From Streptococcus hyovaginalis DSM 12219 (GTDB lineage Bacteria; Bacillota; Bacilli; Lactobacillales; Streptococcaceae), in assembly GCF_000420785.1 (NCBI RefSeq), contig NZ_ATVP01000004.1, positions 1 through 64,000 on the forward strand: 64,000 bases of DNA. Direction: 5' to 3'. The notes under the pieces are model-generated. The model searched no databases. It was not told the DNA's origin and worked only from the letters and a program-made list of their open reading frames with translations. The position numbers and the translations under genes were made by a program. Shown in pieces: positions 26,976 through 37,126 of this stretch; within the stretch, counting starts at the first letter, position 1; every line of letters starts with the position of its first letter.

Positions 26976-28343
26976 ATGATTACTAAAGAATTTGATACCA
27001 TTACCGCTATCTCAACCCCACTAGGAGAGGGCGCTATTGGTATCGTCCGGTTGTCCGGGAGTCAAGCTATCTCAATTGCTCAGAAAGTCTTTAAAGGAAA
27101 AAATTTACAAGATGTTGAAAGCCACACCATCAATTATGGGCATATCATCGAAAATGATACGATCATAGATGAAGTTATGGTGAGTGTCATGCGTGAACCG
27201 CGCACTTTTACGCGCGAGGATGTTGTCGAGATTAATACCCATGGCGGTGTTGCCGTAACAAATGAGATTTTGCAACTTTTGATTCGCTCAGGAGCACGTA
27301 TGGCGGAGCCTGGAGAGTTTACCAAGCGCGCTTTTCTTAATGGCCGTGTCGACCTAACTCAGGCCGAAGCTGTCATGGATTTGATTCGGGCGAAAACAGA
27401 TAAGGCGATGGCCGTTGCTGTCCAACAGCTTGATGGTTCTTTAAAGACCCTTATTACTAATACCCGTCAAGAAATCCTGAACACATTGGCACAAGTTGAG
27501 GTAAATATTGATTATCCTGAATACGACGATGTCGAAGAAATGACCACTGCTCTCATGCGTGAAAAAACACAGGAATTCCAGAAACTCTTGGAACATCTTT
27601 TACGTACAGCCAAGCGAGGTAAAATATTACGAGAGGGCTTATCAACAGCCATTATCGGAAGACCCAACGTTGGAAAATCAAGTCTTCTAAACAATTTATT
27701 GAGAGAAGAAAAGGCCATTGTCACAGACATCGAAGGAACAACCCGTGATGTTATCGAAGAATATGTCAATATTAAAGGGGTTCCACTGAAATTGATCGAC
27801 ACCGCCGGCATCCGTGAAACCGATGATATTGTTGAACGGATAGGTGTCGAACGCTCCAAAAAAGCGCTTAATGAAGCTGACTTAGTTCTACTCGTTCTGA
27901 ATGCTTCTGAGCCACTTACGCAACAAGACCAGACCCTACTAAACATCAGCGCGAATAGTAATCGTATTATCTTACTTAACAAAACCGATCTCGACGAAAA
28001 AATTGAGCGTGATCAACTTCCAGATGACCTTATTGCTATCTCTGTTTTAGAAAATCAAAATATTGATAAAATTGAAGATCGCATTAACCAACTCTTCTTC
28101 GAAAATGCGGGGAGCATTGAAAAAGATGCTACCTATTTATCAAATGCACGGCACATTTCGTTAATTGAACAAGCCGTTGAGAGTTTAAAAGCAGTGAACG
28201 AGGGATTGGAAATGGGCATGCCAGTTGACTTATTGCAAGTTGATATGACACGCACCTGGGAAATTTTGGGTGAAATAACTGGGGATGCTGCCCCTGATGA
28301 ATTGATTACACAATTATTCAGCCAGTTCTGCTTAGGTAAGTAG
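26976..28343 (+). CDS. mnmE: tRNA uridine-5-carboxymethylaminomethyl synthesis GTPase MnmE
   Basis: With MnmG it installs cmnm5 at U34 of several tRNAs. It is 455 aa from ATG 26976 ([10 protein letters not shown]), with GAAAGGA upstream. The N-terminal folate-binding domain is followed by helices and an embedded G domain with [19 protein letters not shown] and NKTDL, and the protein ends FSQFCLGK, which contains the catalytic cysteine. It is complete. No promoter hexamers are visible in the 59 bp between int and mnmE, so transcription may come from the element. Confidence 0.96.
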   Translation: MITKEFDTITAISTPLGEGAIGIVRLSGSQAISIAQKVFKGKNLQDVESHTINYGHIIENDTIIDEVMVSVMREPRTFTREDVVEINTHGGVAVTNEILQLLIRSGARMAEPGEFTKRAFLNGRVDLTQAEAVMDLIRAKTDKAMAVAVQQLDGSLKTLITNTRQEILNTLAQVEVNIDYPEYDDVEEMTTALMREKTQEFQKLLEHLLRTAKRGKILREGLSTAIIGRPNVGKSSLLNNLLREEKAIVTDIEGTTRDVIEEYVNIKGVPLKLIDTAGIRETDDIVERIGVERSKKALNEADLVLLVLNASEPLTQQDQTLLNISANSNRIILLNKTDLDEKIERDQLPDDLIAISVLENQNIDKIEDRINQLFFENAGSIEKDATYLSNARHISLIEQAVESLKAVNEGLEMGMPVDLLQVDMTRTWEILGEITGDAAPDELITQLFSQFCLGK

Positions 28344-28540
28344 AACGAGACCACAGCTGGAATGTCAATTCATTGAGGTTGAGATTAACACTGGTCTCTC
28401 ACTATGAGACTTAGACTTCTTCTCGCTATACAACTCTGGGACTGTTTCACTTCTCATTTTGTGAGTTCTACATTGTAGAAGATAAAAGGCTCCTAATTCA
28501 GAATGCCTTTGCTATTTAGGTACATGGAGATGATAAGACT
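28344..28540. other. Gene-free interval after mnmE
   Basis: No credible ORF is visible. A small dyad TTCTACA-T-TGTAGAA lies at about 28467-28481, and GTCTC/GAGAC words at about 28390-28410. It has no recognised function. Confidence 0.3.
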
Positions 28541-28580
28541 AAAAAGCCAATCTTGCAAAATGCTGCAAGATTGGCTTTTT
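28541..28580. terminator. 17-bp perfect bidirectional terminator
   Basis: AAAAAGCCAATCTTGCA (28541-28557) pairs without mismatch with 28564-28580 across a 6-nt loop, with A/T runs on both sides. It ends the mnmE transcript and could also stop the convergent SBP gene. Confidence 0.93.
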
Positions 28581-28862
28581 ATTATGTAACTTTTAATCCG
28601 TCTCACTTTGCAAGATGCGAAACAAATAGTCGTTGGGGAGGCAATCTAACCTCTCGATTTTTGACTCGCAAAACACATTAACGCAGTTGTTGATTTGCTG
28701 AAGAGGTTCAGTGAACCGTTTCAAGTTGGAGATAAGAAGAGTGATGCAATCCGCTACTCTTTGCGTCTTAGGTCACCAACAAGAGATAAAAACTTGTAGA
28801 TAAACTCTTTTTCAACCTTTTGCGCTCTTGCCCAATCCCAGGGTTATGTCACTAAACGCTTA
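28581..28862. other. Gene-free interval before the convergent SBP gene
   Basis: No coding ORF was found. Short dyads include GGTTCA-G-TGAACC near 28707 and AAGAGT...ACTCTT near 28735-28760. It is probably decayed sequence or a 3' UTR. Confidence 0.3.
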
Positions 28863-29681
28863 TTATTCCACAGCTGAACCAGTCAATTTAGCTGCTTCAG
28901 AAATGTAGTTTTTATAAGTGTCTTCTTTTTCCATCTTAGCAATAACTTTGTTGATGGTTTTCTGCAAATCTTTGCTGGCATCACCTTTAGGCATTGCTAC
29001 TGCCTTAGCATCACCTTCACCTGTTTTAAGAGCTGTTCCTGCCAAAGCAAGGTCTGCATTTTGAGCGATATAACCTTCTGCTACTGGTTTCTCAAGGTCA
29101 ACTGCATCAACAACACCTGATTTCAATTCATTAATAGCTTCTCCCATAACAGTCAAAGAAACAATTTGAGAATCTTTCAATTGCTCTTTTGCAAGACTCT
29201 CTTCAATAGTGCCTTTTAAAACAGCTACTTTTTTACCAGAAAAATCCGCCACTGACGAAAAATTAGCTTGATCATCTTTACGAACTAAAATAGCATTTTC
29301 AGTCGTGTAATAAGGATCAGAGAAGGCGTAAGCTTTTTCACGTTCGCTTGTCACTGAAAGACCTGAAATGGCAATATCTGCCTTCCCTGTCTTGAGACTG
29401 GCTAAAACATTATCAAAACTCATGGTTGAGATTTCAAGATCAACCCCTAATTCATCTGCAATATCTTGAGCTAAGTCAATATCTGCTCCTACAACCTTGT
29501 CTTTGCCATCTACCAAGGCTTTAAATTCAAAAGGCGCATAATCCGGACTAACAGCAACAACTAGCTTACCTTCTTTTTTGATATCTTCCTGAAGGTTGCT
29601 AGTCTCTGAAGAGCCACAAGCAGCTAAAGCAAAGCTAGATACCAATAAAGTTGCTCCAGCAATTAATTTTTTAATGGTCAT
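28863..29681 (-). CDS. Amino-acid ABC transporter substrate-binding lipoprotein (copy 1)
   Basis: A 272-aa extracellular solute-binding protein of family 3. The lipoprotein signal has lipobox LAAC (Cys21), so it is anchored to the outer face of the membrane. The SBP_bac_3 fold shows VVAVSPDYAPFEFKA, GADIDLAQDIADELG, SFDNVLASLKTGKADIAISGLS and [14 protein letters not shown]. It has its own promoter (29719-29746). No permease or ATPase gene is adjacent, so it must serve a transporter elsewhere. The ligand is unknown; the family binds polar amino acids. It is a clear paralogue of the SBP at 30890-31690. Confidence 0.9.
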   Translation of the reverse strand: MTIKKLIAGATLLVSSFALAACGSSETSNLQEDIKKEGKLVVAVSPDYAPFEFKALVDGKDKVVGADIDLAQDIADELGVDLEISTMSFDNVLASLKTGKADIAISGLSVTSEREKAYAFSDPYYTTENAILVRKDDQANFSSVADFSGKKVAVLKGTIEESLAKEQLKDSQIVSLTVMGEAINELKSGVVDAVDLEKPVAEGYIAQNADLALAGTALKTGEGDAKAVAMPKGDASKDLQKTINKVIAKMEKEDTYKNYISEAAKLTGSAVE

Positions 29682-29718
29682 ATTCGATATCCTCTTTTTT
29701 AATACGTTTGATATTAAT

Positions 29719-29746
29719 ATTATACGATATTTATAAATAAAGTCAA
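29719..29746 (-). promoter_or_regulatory. Promoter of SBP copy 1
   Basis: On the minus strand TTGACT (29746-29741) is 16 bp from TATAAT (29724-29719). It lies in the 78 bp between the aminotransferase stop and the SBP start. Confidence 0.75.
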
Positions 29747-29759
29747 CAAAAATGTATTT

Positions 29760-30878
29760 TTATTCATTCTTGTGCAGAAATTGGGATAACCGCCTTAGAC
29801 CTTCTTCTAAAACTACTGTTTCTGTGCAATATCCCAATCTGACAAAACCTTCTCGATCGAATCGATTTCCAGGCACCAATAAGACTCCAGTTTCTTCTAA
29901 GAGCTCTTTGCAAAAAGTTTCGATGTCTTGAGTTACTTGCAACCGCACAAAACTTGTTGAAACCTTAGGTGGTAAAATAGCTTCTGCTAAAGGTTCGCGA
30001 TACAACCATTCTGATAATAAGGCAAAATTCGTATCAAGCAATTTCTGGTTTCTTTTTAGAATAAAAGTTTTATTTTCCAGAGCATATGTGGCAAGATAAT
30101 CATCAAAAACGCCTGCGGAAATCATCGTATAATCACGATAATCACGTAGACAATCAATCAAGTCCGCATGTGCTGCTACCCATCCAACACGTATACCTGG
30201 TAGTGAAAAACTTTTCGATAAACTGTTGACTGAAATGCCTTTGTCATACAAGTCAACGATTGCAGGAATCTCAACCTGCTCATCGAAAGAACGATACACC
30301 TCATCAACTAAAATATAAGCTCCTACAGCTTCCGCCAATTTAACCACATCTTTCAAAAATGCCTCTGACATCACTGCGCCAAAAGGGTTGTTGGCATTGT
30401 TTAAACAAATCATTTTGGTCTTTGGGGTGATAAGCTTTTCCAAATCAGAAATATCTGGTAGCCATCTCAGTTCTTCTTTCACTTGCCAAAAATCAACTGT
30501 TGCTCCAAGGGACTGTGGAATATCATAAAGTTGTTGGTAAGTGGGATAGAGCGAGATGACATGGTCACCAGGGTTAATCAAGGCATAAAGCGCTAGCAAA
30601 TTAGCACCAGTTGCGCCATTGGTTTGCAGTACCTGTTCACTTGATACAGTTTGATACAAATCAGCTACAGCCTCTTTGAATTTTGGAGAGCCTTCGATCC
30701 ATCCATAATCTAACCTTACCTTAGTAAAATCCGCTAAGAATTCTTCTAAGGAATCACCAGTTAAGTCAAATAATTCCTTTAAGTTGAGAGCCGAAATAGA
30801 TACTCCTGCAATGTCATATATAGCCTGTGTCTCATAAGTATTCAACCATTCTTCAACACCAAAACGAGGTAACTTCAC
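29760..30878 (-). CDS. Pyridoxal-phosphate aminotransferase (class I/II)
   Basis: A 372-aa fold-type I PLP enzyme. Motifs are TNGATGANLLALYALINPGD, NANNPFGAVM, LVDEVYRSFDE (Asp contacting the pyridine N), the Schiff-base lysine in SLSKSFSLPGIRVGW and a C-terminal arginine in GFVRLGYC. It starts at GTG 30878 behind GGAGA and lies 11 bp after SBP copy 2, so it belongs to that transcript. The context implies transamination or C-S lyase-like use of an imported amino acid. The specific substrate cannot be named. Confidence 0.86.
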   Translation of the reverse strand: MKLPRFGVEEWLNTYETQAIYDIAGVSISALNLKELFDLTGDSLEEFLADFTKVRLDYGWIEGSPKFKEAVADLYQTVSSEQVLQTNGATGANLLALYALINPGDHVISLYPTYQQLYDIPQSLGATVDFWQVKEELRWLPDISDLEKLITPKTKMICLNNANNPFGAVMSEAFLKDVVKLAEAVGAYILVDEVYRSFDEQVEIPAIVDLYDKGISVNSLSKSFSLPGIRVGWVAAHADLIDCLRDYRDYTMISAGVFDDYLATYALENKTFILKRNQKLLDTNFALLSEWLYREPLAEAILPPKVSTSFVRLQVTQDIETFCKELLEETGVLLVPGNRFDREGFVRLGYCTETVVLEEGLRRLSQFLHKNE

Positions 30879-30889
30879 CTGCTAATCTC

Positions 30890-31690
30890 CTACTCTTTCA
30901 CTGATAAATCATAAGCTTCTTGGACAAAGGTATTGATTTTATCCTCTTCTTTCAAGGATTTTATAACATCGTTAACTTTTTTAGTCAATTTCTTACTACC
31001 CTTTGGCATAGCAACAGCATAAGCATCCGCATCCTCTGAAGGGAGCTCGACTGAAGAAACAGCTAAGTTTGCGTTCTTTTCAAGATAACCTTTTGCAATT
31101 GCTTCTTCCAAAACAAGGGCACCTGCTTTGCCATTAGCTACTTCGGAAACCATTTCGCCGACTTTCGTTAATGGGGTAATATTAGCATCTGTTAGATTAT
31201 CTTTGGCAATTGTCTCTTGGATACTGCCTTTTTGTACCACAACGGATTGGCTCGCGAAGTCATCTACAGTATCCAAAGCTTGAAGCTTGTCTTTCTGTAT
31301 TATTATAACATTCTTTGATTCATAATAGCTATCGGAAAAATCATAAGATTTTTGACGCTCTTTAGTTGCTGAAATGCCTGAGATTGCCAAATCTGCTTTT
31401 CCAGATTTTAGGCTAGCCAAGACATTGTCAAAACTCATGGCAGAGAATTCAACGTCAACCCCTAATTCATCTCCAATAGCCTTCGCCAATTCAACGTCAG
31501 CTCCGACAATGGTATCTTTACCATCAATCAGGGTCTTAAACTCAAATGGCGCAAATTCAGGGCTCATAGCGACTACCATTTTACCCTTATCTTGAATTTT
31601 TGCTAAATTATCTGTATTTTTATCCGACGAACAAGCTGCTAAACTAAAACCTGCCAAAGCGACTGTTGCTAATGTTACGATCTTTTTCAT
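30890..31690 (-). CDS. Amino-acid ABC transporter substrate-binding lipoprotein (copy 2)
   Basis: A 266-aa family 3 solute-binding lipoprotein with lipobox LAAC (Cys20, followed by SSDKN). It shares nearly every conserved block with copy 1 (SPEFAPFEFKT, GADVELAKAIGDELGVDVEFSAMSFDNVLASLKSGKADLAISG), so the two arose by duplication. Divergence is highest in the C-terminal lobe, which suggests ligand differences. It is first in an operon with the aminotransferase and has a consensus promoter at 31728-31756. Confidence 0.9.
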   Translation of the reverse strand: MKKIVTLATVALAGFSLAACSSDKNTDNLAKIQDKGKMVVAMSPEFAPFEFKTLIDGKDTIVGADVELAKAIGDELGVDVEFSAMSFDNVLASLKSGKADLAISGISATKERQKSYDFSDSYYESKNVIIIQKDKLQALDTVDDFASQSVVVQKGSIQETIAKDNLTDANITPLTKVGEMVSEVANGKAGALVLEEAIAKGYLEKNANLAVSSVELPSEDADAYAVAMPKGSKKLTKKVNDVIKSLKEEDKINTFVQEAYDLSVKE

Positions 31691-31727
31691 ATCAAACTCC
31701 TATATGCATAATATTTATGTTTTATAT

Positions 31728-31756
31728 ATCATATTTTATTTTTATTCACATGTCAA
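31728..31756 (-). promoter_or_regulatory. Promoter of the SBP2-aminotransferase operon
   Basis: On the minus strand TTGACA (31756-31751) is followed 17 bp later by TATGAT (31733-31728). The start codon lies 38 bp downstream. Confidence 0.82.
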
Positions 31757-31808
31757 TACGTTTTTGAATAATTATTTATTCTTAGCACTTGCCCTCATTA
31801 CAAATATG

Positions 31809-31835
31809 CAAAAAAAGAGCTGGTTTCCCAACTCT
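31809..31835 (-). terminator. Terminator of malQ-glgP
   Basis: On the minus strand AGAGTTGG-GAAA-CCAGCTCT forms an 8-bp stem (one G-U) with a GNRA tetraloop, followed by a run of T. It lies 17 bp after the glgP stop. Confidence 0.88.
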
Positions 31836-31851
31836 TCTTGACTGCTGTCTA

Positions 31852-34119
31852 TTAGTTATAGCTATGCCAAATGTCTTCGTTGTACTGTTCAATCGTACGG
31901 TCAGATGAGAAGAAGCCTGCTTTGGCAATATTGTTGACAACTTTACGGTTCCACTCTTTACGATCTTCGTAGTCTGATAACATTTTTTCCTTGACTTCAA
32001 TATATTCTGCGAGGTCAATTAAGGTCATGAACCAGTCTTTATTTAGCAATTCATTGTACAGACGTTCTAAACGCTCTTGGTTGCCGACAGCAAGAAGCTC
32101 ATCTGAAACAATAAAGTCAACCGCTTCTTTGATCTTATCATCACCATCATAATAGTCACGAGACACATAACCTTCATTAGCATAGAGGTCAATAATAGTG
32201 TCTGAATCCTTACCGAATGTGTAAATATTATCCATACCAGCTAATTCTGCAATCTCGACATTAGCACCATCCATTGTTCCTAAAGTCAAGGCACCATTTA
32301 GCATGAATTTCATGTTACCAGTACCAGAAGCCTCTTTTGAAGCTAGAGAAATCTGTTCAGAAATATCTGTGGCAGGAATGAGGTTTTCAGCAACAGTGAC
32401 ATTGTAATTCTCTACAAGGTGAACATTGAGATACTTACTCACTTCAGGATCATTATTAATCAATTCTGACAAGCTCAGAATGAGGTGGATAACATCTTGA
32501 GCGATGATGTAAGCAGGTGCTGCTTTCCCACCAAAGATAACTGTTAACTTACGTTCTGGAAGATTACCACGCTTGATTTCTAAATATTTATGAATGACAT
32601 AAAGAGCGTTCATTTGCTGACGTTTATACTCATGGAAACGTTTAATTTGAGTATCGATGATAGAATTTTCATCAAGGTCAATACCTTTGTTTTCTTTGAG
32701 ATAACGTTTCAAGTTCAGTTTGTTTTGATGTTTGATAGCATCTAATTGTGCATGAACACCCTCATCATCAACAAAAGCTGACAATTTTTCAAGTTTAGTA
32801 GCGTCAGTAAGATAAGCATCACCAATGAGTTCTTTGAGATAAGCTGCTAAATCTTGATTGGCAAACTCTAACCAGCGGCGGAAAGTAATCCCATTCGTCT
32901 TGTTATTGAATTTTTCTGGGTAAAGCTCGTAGAAACCTTTTAATTCACTATTTTTTAGAATTTCTGTATGAAGCGCCGCAACCCCATTAACACTGGTTGC
33001 AAAATGAATATCCATATGAGCCATGTGAACCCGACCAGATTCGTCAATAATATGTAAATTGACATCTGGAACATCCTTGGCGATTAACTCATCCAATTTT
33101 TCAATAATGTCAACCAAGTGTGGGACAACTTCATTGAGGTAATCCAGCGGCCATTTTTCAAGTGCTTCAGCCAGAATAGTGTGGTTGGTATAACCTACCA
33201 TTTCTTTTACAATTGATACGGCTTCTTCAAAGTCTAAACCATGAACCTCCGTTAACAATCGAATCAATTCTGGAATGACCATTGAAGGGTGAGTATCATT
33301 GATTTGCACATAGGCATAATCTGCTAAGTCGTGGACATTTGAACCACGCTCAATTGCTTCATCAATCAACAACTGTGCGGCATTGGATACCATGAAATAT
33401 TGTTGGTAGATACGCAACAATTCTCCTGATTTGTCAGAATCATCTGGGTAAAGGAAAAGGGTCAAGTTTTCTTTTATCTTGGTCTTATCAAAAGTAATCC
33501 CGTCTTCAATCAAGTCATAGTTTAACCCGTCAATATCAAAGAGGTTGAGGTAGTTCTTAGTATCCTTATGGTATCCTAAAATATCTAAGCGATCGAGACG
33601 TGATGTCAGTGTGAAATCTTTAAACGGCACTTCATAATGCACATCTGTTGGTACAAGCCAAGAGTCATCTTCGATCCAATCATTTGGTTCAGCACCTTGT
33701 TGGTTATCTTTGAAAACTTGTTTGAAAAGACCAAAATGATAGTTAAGACCTACACCTTCACCATTAATAGCTAGAGATGACATGGAATCGATAAAGCATG
33801 ATGCCAAACGCCCAAGTCCACCATTACCAAGTGATGGTTCTGGTTCTAGGTCCTCAATCTCACTCATATTCTTGCCAGCTTCAGCAAGAGCACTTTTCAC
33901 TTCCTGATAAACACCAAGGTTGATCAAATTATTAGAAAGCAACTTACCGATTAAGAATTCTGCCGAGATATAGTACACTTTACGTTTGGCAGTGTTTTTA
34001 GGCATCTCCACTGCGGCTTCTTTAACGTAATGCAACAATTCCTTATAAATCGCTTCATTGCTTAACGATGCTAAATCTTGTCCCTTATCACTTAGGTAAG
34101 TTGTAAATGCTTTAGTCAT
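31852..34119 (-). CDS. glgP: Glycogen/maltodextrin phosphorylase
   Basis: Phosphorolyses alpha-1,4-glucans to glucose 1-phosphate. It is 755 aa, the short form typical of streptococcal MalP/GlgP. The PLP site is in [27 protein letters not shown] near the C-terminal third. Other blocks are [19 protein letters not shown] and the [10 protein letters not shown] motif. ATG 34119 (MTKAFTTYL) is chosen over 34146 because it follows GGGAG and overlaps the malQ stop by 8 bp. It acts with MalQ on maltodextrins released in the cell. Confidence 0.95.
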   Translation of the reverse strand: MTKAFTTYLSDKGQDLASLSNEAIYKELLHYVKEAAVEMPKNTAKRKVYYISAEFLIGKLLSNNLINLGVYQEVKSALAEAGKNMSEIEDLEPEPSLGNGGLGRLASCFIDSMSSLAINGEGVGLNYHFGLFKQVFKDNQQGAEPNDWIEDDSWLVPTDVHYEVPFKDFTLTSRLDRLDILGYHKDTKNYLNLFDIDGLNYDLIEDGITFDKTKIKENLTLFLYPDDSDKSGELLRIYQQYFMVSNAAQLLIDEAIERGSNVHDLADYAYVQINDTHPSMVIPELIRLLTEVHGLDFEEAVSIVKEMVGYTNHTILAEALEKWPLDYLNEVVPHLVDIIEKLDELIAKDVPDVNLHIIDESGRVHMAHMDIHFATSVNGVAALHTEILKNSELKGFYELYPEKFNNKTNGITFRRWLEFANQDLAAYLKELIGDAYLTDATKLEKLSAFVDDEGVHAQLDAIKHQNKLNLKRYLKENKGIDLDENSIIDTQIKRFHEYKRQQMNALYVIHKYLEIKRGNLPERKLTVIFGGKAAPAYIIAQDVIHLILSLSELINNDPEVSKYLNVHLVENYNVTVAENLIPATDISEQISLASKEASGTGNMKFMLNGALTLGTMDGANVEIAELAGMDNIYTFGKDSDTIIDLYANEGYVSRDYYDGDDKIKEAVDFIVSDELLAVGNQERLERLYNELLNKDWFMTLIDLAEYIEVKEKMLSDYEDRKEWNRKVVNNIAKAGFFSSDRTIEQYNEDIWHSYN

Positions 34120-35653
34120 GATTTTCTCCCTCTGTATCTTCCTCAACTTGAATCACTGTTTGATTGGCACGAGCATATAGCTCTGTAATTTTCGTTAAAA
34201 AGGCTTTTTTCTCTGCGGTTAAATCTTCAGATAACATCCGCCATTCCCAGTTACCGCCGAGTGTATTTGGTGTATTCATCCGAGAATTAGCATCTTTATC
34301 TAATAAGTCTTGCATGGTAGCAATAGCAATATGACTGACACTCGCATACAAGCTACGCAACATCGCTTCTGTGATTTTTTCACCCTTTCCACGATGAATG
34401 TAGGCATTTAGGTAATCTTGTTGTTCTGACGTCAAATTGTCATACCAGCCATTAACCACTTCATTGTCATGAGTCCCCGTATACGCTACGGTATCTGGCG
34501 TGTAATTATGTGGGATGTCAATACTTTGACCTTCCACATCGTAAAAACCAAACTCCATAATCTTCATCCCTGGAAAGGCTGTATCTTCTAAAAGTTTTTC
34601 TGCTTTTTCATCGATATAGCCAAGGTTTTCAGCGATGATTGGTAACTCACCAAGTTCATTTTTAACCGCTTCAAATAACTTATAGCCCGGACCTTCAGAC
34701 CAATGCCCATTGATCGCTGTATCATCTCCTCCAGGAATTTCCCAAAAATCGGAAAAGCCTTTAAAATGATCGATCCGCAATTTATCATATAGTTTGAAAC
34801 TTTCTTGGATACGATAAATCCACCAAGCAAAACCAGTTTCTTGGTGCAAATCCCAGTTATAAATAGGATTTCCCCAGAGCTGACCGGTATCGCTAAACTC
34901 ATCTGCTGGAACTCCAGCAATCGTGATTGGCTGACGATTGTCATCTAATTTAAAGAGCTCAGCCATAGTCCAAGCTTCGACACTATCTGCAGACACATAG
35001 ATGGGCATATCTCCAATGATCTGAATGCCATTTTGATTGGCGTAATTTTTTAAATCTAACCACTGTGAGTAAAAGAAGTACTGAGTTACTTTATGGTAGA
35101 GAATTTTATCAGCTAATTTTTCGCGATAAGCTAACAAAGTATCTTCATCACGTTGAACAATCTTTTTATCATCCCACTCTTGCAAAGCTTTATTGCCAAA
35201 ATGCTCTTTTATCGCCATAAAGTCTGCAAAATCTGTTAACCAACCATTGGCTGTTTCAAATGTCTTTAATAACGATTGGCCTTCAACACTAGCCAGAAAA
35301 CCTTTAACAGCTTTTTCCAAAATAGGACGACGTTGATCATAAATCAAAGCGTAATCAACAACCTCAGGGTTACTTCCAAAATTGATACTTGCATAGTCTG
35401 CTGGAGATAAGTATCCTGCTTCGGCTAAAAATGCAAAATCAATAAAATGGGTATTTCCAGCAATAGCTGAGAAAGACTGATATGGCGAGTCGCCATAACT
35501 TGTTGTTGTGAGTGGTAGAATTTGCCAATAAGTCTGTTTGGTATCTACAAGAAAATCCACAAAATCATACGCTTCTTTCCCAAAAGAACCTATTCCAAAG
35601 TCTCCCGGTAAAGAAGAGATATGCATGAGGACACCACTTTCGCGTTGGGTCAT
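34112..35653 (-). CDS. malQ: 4-alpha-glucanotransferase (amylomaltase)
   Basis: A GH77 enzyme transferring glucan chains so that short maltodextrins become substrates for GlgP. It is 513 aa. It begins [18 protein letters not shown]; active-site motifs are LRIDHFKGF (nucleophile Asp), IIAENLGYI (acid/base Glu) and YTGTHDNEV (third Asp). It is first gene of malQ-glgP, and its promoter has a MalR-type operator between -35 and -10 (35686-35714), so maltodextrin control by MalR is well supported. Confidence 0.96.
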   Translation of the reverse strand: MTQRESGVLMHISSLPGDFGIGSFGKEAYDFVDFLVDTKQTYWQILPLTTTSYGDSPYQSFSAIAGNTHFIDFAFLAEAGYLSPADYASINFGSNPEVVDYALIYDQRRPILEKAVKGFLASVEGQSLLKTFETANGWLTDFADFMAIKEHFGNKALQEWDDKKIVQRDEDTLLAYREKLADKILYHKVTQYFFYSQWLDLKNYANQNGIQIIGDMPIYVSADSVEAWTMAELFKLDDNRQPITIAGVPADEFSDTGQLWGNPIYNWDLHQETGFAWWIYRIQESFKLYDKLRIDHFKGFSDFWEIPGGDDTAINGHWSEGPGYKLFEAVKNELGELPIIAENLGYIDEKAEKLLEDTAFPGMKIMEFGFYDVEGQSIDIPHNYTPDTVAYTGTHDNEVVNGWYDNLTSEQQDYLNAYIHRGKGEKITEAMLRSLYASVSHIAIATMQDLLDKDANSRMNTPNTLGGNWEWRMLSEDLTAEKKAFLTKITELYARANQTVIQVEEDTEGENHD

Positions 35654-35685
35654 AACTAATCCCTTTCCTTTGTTGTGATATACAA

Positions 35686-35714
35686 ATCATAACGCAAACG
35701 CTTGCGTAAGTCAA
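35686..35714 (-). promoter_or_regulatory. malQ promoter with MalR-type operator in the spacer
   Basis: On the minus strand TTGACT (35714-35709) and TATGAT (35691-35686) are 17 bp apart, and the spacer contains the dyad CGCAAGCGTTTGCG (35706-35693). This matches the LacI/MalR operator style of streptococcal maltose genes; a CcpA cre role is an alternative. Confidence 0.88.
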
Positions 35715-36037
35715 CGATTTTTCGAAAAAAAGTTAAAAATAGCTTTAATCCCTTAACAAAAACAGATCTGTAGTAACTTTTTGAAGCCACTAGCAGAGCC
35801 TTATAACACTCGAATAAACTGTTTTTATGATAACGTTTGCATAGATACTAGATTTTTGCTTTAAATGATATTATTCATGCTTACTGTAGGTATAATGTTA
35901 TGATTACTCATATCACCACGACAAAAAACCTCTGGGATACAAGCTCAGCTATATCTCAAAGGGGTTCATCTATAATTTATTAGTATCGTGTCAAGAACGC
36001 AACTAATTTAAGGAGACATTGCGTCCAATCTGCGCTC
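35715..36037. other. Interval between malQ and malR, with a malR terminator
   Basis: It has no ORF. A MalR-like half-site TAACGTTTGC occurs near 35830, and an imperfect terminator lies at 35923-35966. The remainder has no recognised content. Confidence 0.4.
35923..35966 (-). terminator. Imperfect terminator of nplT-malR
   Basis: On the minus strand AACCCC...GAGATA pairs imperfectly with TATCCCAGAGGTT around an AGCT-rich loop and is followed by TTTTTTGTCG. Confidence 0.6.
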
Positions 36038-37066
36038 TTATTGTGATAAAGACCGTCTGTTACGAATGGATTCCCTTTCTTTCAAGGTGAAAGGAACAAT
36101 AATTTGTTCACATTCAGGTTCCGTTGTCGACTGAATGATTTCCAGTAACCTTTTGAAGCTTGCTTCTCCTAAATGATCGATATGGACATCAAATGTTGTT
36201 AGATAGGGATGTATCAAAGTTGAAAAGATCGAATCATTAAAGGTAATGATCGAGATATCGTCTGGCACCTTAAGTTGATAGTAGGACAATAGTTGCATCA
36301 GACGGATGGTAACACGGTCAGAGATGACGACTAGGGCACTTGGCTTAGCTTCCTCAATAGCTGTCATCAACTCATCTACCTTTTTCGCATCAGAAGGATC
36401 AAACAAGACCATTGGGCGATAAGCGAGGTCAAGCCTCAACATCCCTTTGACATAGCCCATAAACCTTTCCGAAGCCAATTCTGACTTCAAATCATCTGTG
36501 ACAAAAAAGATATTATCATGTCCCTTGTCATGCAAGTACTCTACAGCTGTACGACCCATAAGCTGGTTATCATTATTAATATATGTGATCTGCTCATCAT
36601 TCCCCTCAGGGGCACCCACAATCACAAAAGGAATGTTATTTTGAAGTAGGTAAGTCTTTATCGGATCCTCTTGATCAGAGTATAAGATAATAAACCCATC
36701 GACACGTTTTTGCTGATGCATCAAAGTAACTTGTTCCAACAAATCATCTAGGGACTTACCAGTTGCAATAGAAATGGTGAAATCTTTCAATTTTGCTTCA
36801 TGCGTAATTGTCGATAGAATCCGCATAAAGAAGGGTTCACTTAAGCGGTCTGGTGTTGCCAATGGTGGAAAAACCAATCCAATATTGTGGGTCAGACCAC
36901 TGGCTAACATTTGAGCAGCAACATTAGGCACATAACCCAATTCAGCCATGGCTTTTCTGACCTTGTCTTTGGTTTTCTGTGAAATAGAACGATTATCTTT
37001 GAGAACTCGACTAACAGTTGATGGGTTTACACCAGCTCTTTCTGCGACATCTTTTATGGTAGCCAT
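36038..37066 (-). CDS. malR: Maltose operon repressor MalR (LacI family)
   Basis: A 342-aa LacI/GalR regulator. The N-terminal HTH is MATIKDVAERAGVNPSTVSRVL, the hinge is NVAAQMLASG, and a type 1 periplasmic-binding-like sensor domain follows (about 60-330). It is 60 bp downstream of nplT and amid the maltodextrin genes whose promoters carry its likely operators (35693-35706, 38949-38962, 39056-39067). It is expected to release DNA on binding maltose or maltotriose. There are no anomalies. Confidence 0.93.
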   Translation of the reverse strand: MATIKDVAERAGVNPSTVSRVLKDNRSISQKTKDKVRKAMAELGYVPNVAAQMLASGLTHNIGLVFPPLATPDRLSEPFFMRILSTITHEAKLKDFTISIATGKSLDDLLEQVTLMHQQKRVDGFIILYSDQEDPIKTYLLQNNIPFVIVGAPEGNDEQITYINNDNQLMGRTAVEYLHDKGHDNIFFVTDDLKSELASERFMGYVKGMLRLDLAYRPMVLFDPSDAKKVDELMTAIEEAKPSALVVISDRVTIRLMQLLSYYQLKVPDDISIITFNDSIFSTLIHPYLTTFDVHIDHLGEASFKRLLEIIQSTTEPECEQIIVPFTLKERESIRNRRSLSQ

Positions 37067-37126
37067 GACCTAACCCCTTTATCTTTTCTTTTGATTGTTC
37101 TAGTTTACACCACTTCACAATCGTTT

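Noticed and set aside
27512..27982. 156-aa minus-strand ORF inside mnmE
   Set aside because: It is antisense to the conserved MnmE G domain; a shadow frame.
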